64,000 nt of DNA from positions 682,001 to 746,000 of the forward strand of contig LNGK01000001.1 of the NCBI GenBank assembly GCA_001510575.1. Reading direction: 5' to 3'. Made by a program: the position numbers and the translations under genes. Of this stretch, positions 55,101 through 64,000 are shown piece by piece. A model generated the notes under the pieces. That model saw only the letters and a program-made list of their open reading frames with translations. It did no database searches and had not been told where the DNA came from. Position 1 is the stretch's first letter. Each line of letters opens with the position of its first letter. Source of the DNA: Knoxdaviesia capensis (Eukaryota > Ascomycota > Sordariomycetes > Microascales > Gondwanamycetaceae).

Positions 55101-58100
55101 GTCCGCGGAAGGTCGTAGAATCCAGAAGACGGTGTGCGGCGGTGGGGGTACGAGCTTGGTCCGGTGGTGGCCGGTGGCGGGATCGGAGGGGGTTCGCGGT
55201 CGGGCATTGGGACGGTGGTCGGAATGATCAGTCCGCTGGCCACGGGCTTGCGTGGCGACACAGTCGCCGAGAACTGCCGCCCGAAGCCGCCAGAGCTGTC
55301 CTGATCGAATGTGTGCTGCCGCCGAACAGGCAACGGCGACATCTGCTGCTGTTCAAAGTCTCGCAGCGACGCAATTTCAACACTCGTTCGTCGCGAAGGG
55401 TATGGGTTCGGGAGCACCTGGGCGGTGCCGAAATGTTGCAGGTCGTGCTCCTTGTCGAAATCCTGGATGGGGATATATCCAGGGATGTTGGATGACTGGC
55501 TGTTGGACTGGCTCATCCGCGGAGCATCGTCGGTGTCGACAGAAATATCCGTCCACATCGACCGCTGACTCGACCGGTTGCCCGGAGTCAGCATGTTCGG
55601 CACAGCCAGGCTCGATGACGGCTCGGCTCCTCCATTCATCGCAATCTTCATCGTCACCATTGACTCATCGGGAATATATCCCTGGTCGGACGATTCACAT
55701 GTAGATGCCCGGTTGGACGACAGACTGCCGAGATCGGGTTGGATGCCCATCGAGTAGCGGTGGAATGCGCTGGGGAATCGGTTCTGCTCGGCCAGGTCGT
55801 CGTCGCAATCGTCGCTCAGGATATCGTCATCGGCCGGTGTGAAGGCCTGCTTCGACGTGCCATGGATAGTAGCAACGCCGTACATGTTGTGTTCGTCGGC
55901 CCGCTGGTACTCGCTGTCGTCGAAGCTGTAGCCGGGGAACGGGCTGTAGTCGTTGCGGTGTCCGAGGCTCGACATGTCCGATTCGCGTCGTAGCATCCGT
56001 TCCGAGATATCCGCCGGCCCGGACGTGTAGGAAAGCGCGTCGTAGTCGTCCCGGAAAGCACCAGGCATCTCCAGGTCGGGAAACGTTGACGACGTCCCAT
56101 TCGCAGATGTTTTGGGCGGGACGGAAGGCGGGGCAGGCGGAGCAGGCACCTCGCCGGCGGTCTCTCTATCGGCAGAAATCGGAGATTCTTCAAAGGGATA
56201 CTGGTAATGGGCCCTCGGGACGTTAATATCCAGGATCTGCTGCAGGTGGTTCATGCGGCTCTGCTCCTCCATCTGCGCCAGGTCGGTCTGCGGCTCGTTC
56301 TCCAAAAATGTCATGACCGTGGTTGTTGTCGAAATTGTCGACGACGGCATTTCGTCCATGTCGGACTTGGGGGTCGCTGCAGCCGCCTTTTCTGCAGGGA
56401 AACTACCCGGGATGCTAAGCTTGATAGTGTTGCTGCGAACAAGGTTGGGAGGTCGCGGGGTTTGGTCCAAGGCAACGTCAATCAAGCCATGCAGGCCGCT
56501 GCCGTTGTCGCTAACGCTGAGAGGACTCAAGTCACCAGTTTCACCATCCACGCCAGAATCTGGAACATTCTCGGTATCGCCACCGTTGCGATGGATGGCG
56601 GGCATGAGATCCTTCGCCGGCTCCAGTCCGGACGGTCGTCGGGCAACTGTCGCAGCTGCGGCTGGGTTGGCAGAGTCGGGATTCTCAGTGGGCGCCGACA
56701 CGTCGGCAAACGCGTTGTCCGGGTCCGCAGTTCCGGCCATGGCAGCATCCATGGTTGCCGCGGTCAACTCTCTAGTTTTCCGTCGGGCAGCAGCACGAGC
56801 TTGCTTTTCGCGAATGGTTTTCGAGTACTTTAGTTTCACATCGTGGCGGCGCTGTTCGAAATCTATCGGCCCGTCGGAAATCTTTCGCTGTTTGTCGTCG
56901 GGTCGATAGCCATACCGTGACGCTGGCGGGGCTGGAGTGGGGGACTTTGCCCGCTCAGCTGCCTTGAGCCGGAAACTGGCAGTGGTGGCCTCGGTGACGG
57001 ATTGCCGGGGACGAGACGTCTTCTGGGATTCTGGTGAGGCAGGCTGTTTCCCTCTTCCAGCGATATTACGCAGGGTGTCGGCGTTGTATCCCATGATAAG
57101 CGGTGACACCAGCGGTGCTTGTCTCAGTTGCTGCTGGGACTGGCCACGAGGCGATCTCCAGCCCGGCTTACCACGGTCGAGAGAGCGTCTTAGGGAAGAC
57201 GTCGTGGGACTCGCTTGACCGCTAGGCGACGTCGGGGGGCTGGGCGAGGTTGGCGAATCGGTCAATCGTCGAGACATCACCGGCAGTTTCGAGTACTGCG
57301 GCGAGGCCGAAGCAGAGTTTGCCAAACTCAGCGGCGGTCTAGACCGAGAAGAGAAACTTTGCGAGGCGGCGTTGTCGCTGAGGGCCCGGGTGTGACTTCG
57401 CGATGTCGCCCCCAACGGTGAGCGGAGAGGAAGATGGTTACTGTGGGAGGATGATGGAGGGGGCTGGCGGTACCAGTCGGCGGGAGAGGAAGGCTCCGTT
57501 GGCGAGGCGGGCCTCCGAGGAAGTTGTGAGGTGGTGGTGACAGCAGACTCCGAAATGCCACGCGGTCGTATCCGATCGATGCCATACCCAGCGACGGAAG
57601 AATTAGAGCCGGCTCGATCGGGGGCGATCTCGCCAAATAATAGAGGTGTCGGGGAAGAGGAGGTGGGGGAGGCTGGGGAGGCATATCGGGAGCCGTGTTC
57701 GGGGAGTGAGTTGAGATGGGAAAGCGACGACACTCCGGCGGCCGGCGGATGTTTGGGAGCCATGGCGGATAGCGTGTCGACGCTGTCGGCGTCGGCGACA
57801 ACAACAACAACTCCCGCGGGGGGTAGCGATGAAGGCCGATGGGATTCGCTATTACCAGTCTGTTCGTGTTGTTGTTGATGGTTGGTATGATGGTGATGGG
57901 TGGGACCGCCGATTGCAGGTGGAGGGGGAGACGGCAGCGAGGCCAAGGCAGAATCGATACCGTTGGGCGAAACTGGCGATGAAGGGGACTCGGGGAGTTT
58001 TCCTGCTCGGCTTGCAAACGATTGCGGGTTTGGAAATTCGGAGGATGTGGTACCAGACGCGGCGTTTGAAGTTGAATTGTTGGTAGGAGGTGAGGTTAAG

Positions 58101-60613
58101 GTGAGAGAAGATGATGTGGCAGATTTCGCAGCCGAAACAGTAGTGGTGGGGGAAATAATACGGGGTCTAGAAGACGAGCGAATAGCAGCAGCAGGGGCTG
58201 GGCGAGAATGCAGAGTCGAATTAGGCTTTGATGATGATGATGATGATGAAGACGCAGATGTGGATGTCGGATTTCGGTATCGCGGCGATGCCTGGGCAGA
58301 CGACGGACGAGATCTCGCAGCCGGCGATGTTTGTCGGGGTCGATCTCGCGATAGCGACGCCGGCGTGGAGGAGGCGGAGGCAGGAGACGACGACGGGGGA
58401 TGTAGCGACCTCGATCGCGGCGACGGGACTTTTTGTTGTTGTTGGAGGTGTTGTTGTTGTTGTTGTTGACGCAGCGGGATGGTGCTTCGGCCAGGGCCTG
58501 CTACAGAGGGTCGTGTTGTTTGCAGAGAACCAGCGGTTGTTGCATTCTGGTCAAACTTCTTTTTCAAGTCCTTCACGCTGATGTGGCCGGGGGCTGGAGG
58601 CTTGGCGGCCAGTGCAGATGCAGATGCAGATGATGCAGGATGTGGCCTTTGCGGGAGGAGCGACGACGAACTGGGCGAGGTGTTTGTTCGGTGGTGGTGG
58701 TGATGGGTTAAAGGAGCGGACACGGATCGCAGATTCGCACGGGCAGGGAGGCGGGACGTGGAGGCGGACGAAGAATGATGGGGGAGTTTAGACGACGAAG
58801 CAGCCGTTGGTACTGGTGGTGGTGGTGGTGATAAGGCGGAAGAGGATGGAAGGGCTGCATTAGTGGACGACGATAGTGGTGGTGCCGCTGTTGCTGCAGG
58901 CCCAGAGGGGATCAAACTTGGGCGGGTCTCTGGTCTTTGTTGTTTTGTGGAGGAGGAAGTGGTGGTGGTGGTGGTGGCAGAAACATCGGCGGCGGCGGGC
59001 GTTTGCTTGGGGGGTAATATTGATGGCGAAGAAGAGGGCGACGAAGAAGATGAAGAAGCAATCGTCGCGGTGGTGAGAGAAGGACGTTCGGAAGACGAAG
59101 AAGCAGCAGAAGACGAGGAAGGAGGAGGAGGAGGAGGAGCAAGCAAGGGCGGGTCGCGAGCGCGGGCGCGAATCGTGGGTGTGGCCATCAAGCAGGCGGG
59201 ATGGACGGGAGCAGCGGCCGAGGAGCTGGACGGAGTTGGTGTCGTGTTTGCTGTGGACGTGGTAGTGGTGGTGGCAATGGACTCAATAGTGCTGGAGTGA
59301 TCGAAGACGTTGCTGCTGTTGTGGTTCTGTGCGGCGGAATGAAGGCTACTACGGTCGCGGGAAGCCTGATAGCACACATCGGGGTCTAAGAGCGGAAGCG
59401 AGGAAGACGCAGAAGCAGAAGCAGAAGGTGCAGCAGCACGTTGCTGGACGAGCACGGAAGGCGAGGAAGCAAATGCAACGTCAGAAAGGGAAAGTGAATG
59501 CACGGAGGCCAGAGCCGGATTGGGGGGAGAAGAGGAAGAAGAAGCAGCAACGGCCAGCAAGTGGGACGAGGGCGCATTTAGTATCGGAGCAGCAATGGGA
59601 GTCGGCGTTGTACTCGCAAGAGAAGTGGTACGGGCAGCAGGATTATTCAGACTAAAACTCGACAACGACGCCGCTACACTGAATGAGGCAGCACGGGTGG
59701 AGAACGACGCTGACAGGGCACCACCTGGGGTTGGAACTGGAACAGGAACTGGAAAGGCAGTGGAAGACGACTCCAACAGCACTGGGTGGGTGGGTCGGGG
59801 CGAATTGATCTGGGTTGGAGAGACACGGCGGCGATTGACGATGGGATTGGTCGATGGGGGATTGGAATTGTCTTGAACGGCAGCCGGTGGTCTGGGGAAG
59901 TGGTTGTGGTGGTTGTTGTATTCGTCGATAGCGCCGTGGTCACTGGTGTTGGGATACTGGCTGGTGGTGGTGGTGGGCAGAGTGGTGCTGGCGATGATGT
60001 TATTGGCACCAGAGTGGGTGGGAGGGTGCGAAGTGGTGTTTCGGGGGGCTGTTAGGGTGGTGTTGGTCTGTTGGCCGGTGTTTTGGACCTGGTGGGAGGG
60101 ACCAACAGGGTGGAGGAGATGGTGGTAGTAGTGGTGGCCGTGCGCGCCAGACGCTGGTGCGGTGGTTGACGAGGGTGGTAGTGCTGGTGGGAGTGAGCCT
60201 AACGACGAGATGGCAGACGATGGTACGGCCGTGATTCCTGTGGTTCCTGACACTTGGCCACGCCGGTTGTGCCCTAGACGGTTAGAGTTGTCCCCTAGGC
60301 CAGGCGCGGAGCGAACGGCAAAGGGCGCTTGTTGGGAGCTCTGGAAGGCCAGGGCCGAGTCCGAGACACGTCTGGCTCCTGGAACAAGATGGTCGGCGGC
60401 GGCGGCGGCGGCTGCGGCTGCGGTGAGGTGGTGGTGATTTGGAGACGGTGGCGGAAGATGCGTCCGGCGAAGGAGGCGGTGGGAAGAAGGCGAGGCCGGG
60501 CGGGACGAAGCAGCGGGAGACGGCAAAGGCGAAGACGGAGAAGCAGAAGAAGACGGAGACGGAGACGGAGATCGCAGAGGCCACGACGACCCATCTCGCA
60601 TGGCGGTGTCCAT
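52188..60613 (-). CDS. Rho guanine-nucleotide exchange factor, DH-BAR-SH3 (Tuba/DNMBP-like)
   Basis: Two exons on the minus strand, 60613-53876 and 53795-52188, with an 80-nt phase-0 intron (donor GTGAGT, acceptor CTCTAG), coding for 2,781 residues. ATG 60613 is the first ATG of the frame. Residues 1 to about 1890 are disordered: Ser, Pro and Thr runs, Gln and His runs, and short basic patches. The DH domain (about 1893-2115) opens RRNVIKELVDTEGVFVRDM and includes LLIKPMQRITKYPNLIVSLLQQ, the core helix that contacts Rho GTPases. A helical BAR-like region (about 2125-2390) follows, ending YAQRPLLEIGILNPDYKGK. After a Ser/Gly-rich linker an SH3 domain closes the protein (about 2708-2781, RVLWLAVSVFEFNI to WIWSKHFAKL). 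DH-BAR-SH3 proteins activate Cdc42 or Rho at membranes for polarity and septation; S. pombe Gef1 is of the DH-BAR kind. No PH domain is seen. The target GTPase is not determined. Confidence 0.92.
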
Positions 60614-63600
60614 TTTGGCCTGAACATGGACATCCCACCACCCCCAGTCAGGCTGCAGATGTCGTGTCAACGGGGTCGGTTGGCCGGCGGGCTATACTCA
60701 AGTTGGCATGTGCAAGTTGGGAAGAAAGAAAATGCAACACTGCACGTATGAACGTACTGTACACTTGGGATGTACGTGGACAGAACGTCAGGAATGCCGA
60801 ATCAGCCAATCTCAAGCAAGCAAGACGATAAAGTGTGCACCTCTTCGTGGGGACCTGCGGAGACCCGATAAAGAAGAGCCGGTCGGTCGAAGAGTTGGTC
60901 CTTTGTTGACGATTGAGTCTGATGAGAGAACGAACACCGGAAGACAACGTACCGGGAGAAATTGGAATTGTTGACAAGGCGAAAACAGGAGACCGAGTGT
61001 TCCTGGATGTCTTCCTTTCTCTTTCGTGTCCTCGGTGCTTCTCTCTTTTTTTTTTCTTTTTTTTTCCTTGTCGTCTTCTTCCTCTCCCTTCCACAAGCTT
61101 TGTGGTCCCAATCTATTTTTATTACTTTTTTTTCTTCTTTCTCTTAGGGTCTTTCGTCCGTCAGCAGGGGTTTTTTGGGGGCTTTCTGGCAGATTTTTCC
61201 TCTCGTAATTTCTTCGGGACACCAAAATAAACCCTCAGCTATAATATGCTGCGGGTGATGTTCGTTTAACGCCTATCGTCAGCAAGACTGGGCGTCGATT
61301 GGCGGGCGGACCATACAAAGAGCACGCACAAGGTTAGTTAGTGTACCAGATCACAGCCGAAAGTGCGAGAGATTTGTGTGGGAAAACTGGGAAGCTCGAG
61401 TGTGGCGAGGAGGGCAGACAAGGGTTTTTTCGGGTGTGTGTGTGTGTGTGTGTGGTCAGGGGTGTGAAGGGGGTGTGTGCATCGCCCAAGGAATCTTCTT
61501 TGTTCTTTTTTCTTTTTTGCTGGAAGACAATTCGTGTGTCGTACTCGCAGACGAGCGTGGACACCTGCAAAGCCCAATGTCGTCGCTTCTTCGCGATACT
61601 GCCAGAGGCGAGGCTTGCCAATGACGCCGCCGACGCCGTATATCACAAGTAGTGAAGAAAGGCTATATAGGCCCCCCCGATCCGTGATGCGCGATCCGAG
61701 CTCCGGAATGAAGGGCTGCATGGATGGGTGATATGAATGGTTAAATGTGCAATGATATGCGTCGAGTTGGGCATTGACTTGGTGCCGGTGGTATCCAGGT
61801 TCCGACCGTATTAATGTAGTGCACATACAAGTGTACAGTATATGTACTCTCCAGTCCTGTTGGGCCGAGATTTCGAAGAATGCTTCTAGCCCCGGAACCA
61901 GCTGTCAACAGCTTATCTCTCTGGTGATGGGATGGTTATTTCTTGTGTATATGTGAGTCAGTGTTATAGGCACATCAGATTGATTGTGGATTGCGGTCCA
62001 GGGCAGGCAGGCAGGCAAGGTCAGAAGTCGGAACTGAAGTGAGAAGAAGCATCGTGAGGCGGTGTTTGCGGACTGCGAGGATGGAGGGAGCGCGCACGGC
62101 AAGAAGCTGTCAGTGCTGAACTCGTCGGAGGGCATGAAGAGTAGATCGAGCGATGTTGACACAGACACACACAGACACCGAGAAGCTCAGCTGGAGAGAC
62201 TTGAGGCCAGACGATATCCAGATGATAGCCCGAAGGCTTACTACGCAACCAGATTTCTACGGTCAGCAACGAAATCCCATCGCGATCGAGATCTGGCCAT
62301 TTCCGTGGGTTTGTGTTGGGGTTTGCAGGAACACAAGTACTCTGCTATCAGGGCTACACACTCGCACGCATGCAGTCGATATGCATCGGCGCCGACGACG
62401 CTGTTAAGGCAGAAACAACGAGGTCACGGGATGACAAGATGCTTTGTCAGAGCAAAGTCATGCTGTCTACGGAAACGGAAGGGACGATGGACAGCGGTGA
62501 TATGCCACGTGGGAGCTGATCTCGGTTTTTGTTCTCAATCAGAAGGAACGACGGACGAAAAGGAAACAGGCCAGAAAATCGAACATCGAAGAACCGACGC
62601 ACAAACACAAAAAGGCAAAAAGCAGGAAACGAACAGAACAAGGCAAAAACAAGGCAAAACACCAAACCTCCCCCCTCCCCACCGCCGCCGCCGTCACCGC
62701 AACGGCGGAAATTGAAGGACGTTGACCTGAGAGCTAGCAGACAGAGAGAGAAGAAGCGTAGGAGGCCACCTGTAAGGAGAGTTGGGCCAGCAGGGCTTTC
62801 CAGGCGGTGCGGGGCCCCTGTAAGTTCAGACCACCACCAGAGGAAACAGGGCGGAAGAGGGAGGAAAGGATGGGCTCGGGCTGGGCAGGAACGAGGAAGC
62901 AAGCCACACGGAAGGTGCACAGGCACTTTTAGCCCAACAATTTTTTGCCCTTTTTTTTTTCCTTTTTTTTTCCTTTTTTTTTTTAGCTGCACCATGTACT
63001 GTAGTGTTCTCGGCCTTATCGTGGTGCAGGAGTTTTGTCGGGATGTGGCAGATGGAGTGGGCGATCTACCTCTCAGCGACGACTAAGAAATTATTAAGCC
63101 AGTTTGATCATTGCGTTAACTAGAATCCTACCTGCAGACACGAAATGCCTCTGACTAGATCCCCAAGAGCGAAGCGTTCCTGGGCCGCGACTCCTCATGC
63201 ACAAGGGGGAGGCGAAAAGCGGTTTACAGCAGTGTGCGCCTCGATCCTAACGCCCATTCTCGCGGCCACAGCGTTTCTGGAGGCCGGTATCTGGCTAGAC
63301 TTCGGGGTCCGGCGGTCTGAGTTTTTTTTTTTTTTTTCTCTCTTCTGAACTGCTTTTCTCTTCTGAAATGTTTTTCTAGTCTAATTCCTACGAAGGACAA
63401 GTTTAGGTTTGTGCGACAGCCACGGCGTCGAGGGGCGACAACTGCAGCAAGGAAAACACGCGCGGGCGGGCAGGACGCGTTGCACAGTGTTTTGATAGTT
63501 GGAGAGACTGTGGGTTTGTCCCGCACAGGGCTGCATATGCGTACCGTGTGTGCCGATACACGCACTGTATTTACCTCGTTCGGCCGTGTCTGTCGGCCAT

Positions 63601-64000
63601 TTTTGTGGTGATGCCGCTTCGTGCAAGCAGTGTCGCGCTGCGAGCCCACGACGACATACCATCGTCATTCGGGAGTATCAACGGTTCGAGGGTCGCGGGT
63701 TCTGATGCTTACAGATCCAAAACAAGAGCGGGAAGAAAAGAAAAACATCACCAAAAATAAAATGGCGTGTTTGTGGGCAAAATTGCATGGGGGATGGGAT
63801 GGATGGGGGAACATCCGGGATCTGGGTCCCGTTGTAACCTACACACAGACACTTTTGGGGGGTTTGCTGACAACAGAGGAAAACAGTGTGTTGTCTGGCG
63901 CGGGAGACCAGATAAAAATAAAATAAAAATAAAAGTAAAAAGGTAAAAAGACTGAAAATGCCACAGGGACACAGAAACAAAGGATTGGTGGCACTCGGTC
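60614..64000. other. upstream region of the RhoGEF gene to the window end, no convincing gene
   Basis: About 3.4 kb. The first kilobase is the likely promoter and leader of the minus-strand RhoGEF gene. It contains T-runs at about 61046-61066, (GT)n at 61434-61453, long T-runs broken by CC at 62939-62984 and a 16-base T-run near 63321. The longest frames (217 codons at 62062-62715, 185 codons at 62529-63086) are Arg/Lys/Gln-rich and motif-free. A gene off the right edge cannot be excluded. Confidence 0.45.

Noticed and set aside
62062..63086. Frames of 217 and 185 codons
   Set aside because: Highly basic, low-complexity, motif-free, and in a region with T-runs typical of non-coding DNA.

Overview
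The window is nuclear DNA of a filamentous ascomycete (Pezizomycotina; I cannot fix the class). The evidence is GC-rich genes with short GT-AG introns and CTNAC-type branch sites, long pyrimidine-rich leaders, unlinked 5S rRNA genes with a TATA box at -29, fungal-specific protein families (SHE3-like, DUF7905, DUF7707, fungal amidoligase), and a 15 kb repeat block mutated in the way expected of repeat-induced point mutation (RIP).

Left part (1-35.8 kb), in order: an unrecognised gene running off the left edge (minus); two 5S rRNA genes 250 bp apart; a SHE3-like coiled-coil protein; a 1,811-residue RNA-binding-type protein with a C-terminal DUF7905 region; a small secreted, probably GPI-anchored DUF7707 protein; a putative amidoligase; a single-pass membrane protein with a Cys-rich ectodomain; a Gfo/Idh/MocA oxidoreductase (minus); an oligoribonuclease (REX2/Orn); and a GPH/sucrose-type MFS transporter (minus). 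The Gfo/Idh and REX2 genes diverge from a shared 0.9 kb region. These look like unrelated housekeeping or accessory genes, and I see no metabolic cluster.

Middle (35.8-51.25 kb): a gene-free, AT-rich block that is one nested insertion. The outer element is a Ty1/copia retrotransposon on the minus strand, with 189-bp LTRs and a CTACA target duplication. A Ty3/gypsy element on the plus strand, with 283-bp LTRs and an AGCT target duplication, sits inside the copia polymerase region. TpG and CpA are nearly eliminated from both, so Trp and Gln codons have become stops. The gypsy gag-pol can still be followed in a single reading frame for about 6 kb. The edges of the mutated block are sharp, and one of them falls inside the right copia LTR.

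Right part (51.25-64 kb): one very large minus-strand gene for a 2,781-residue RhoGEF with DH, BAR-like and SH3 domains behind a roughly 1,890-residue disordered N-terminus, followed by 3.4 kb without a convincing gene.

All domain and family calls come from reading motifs by eye. No database search was run.
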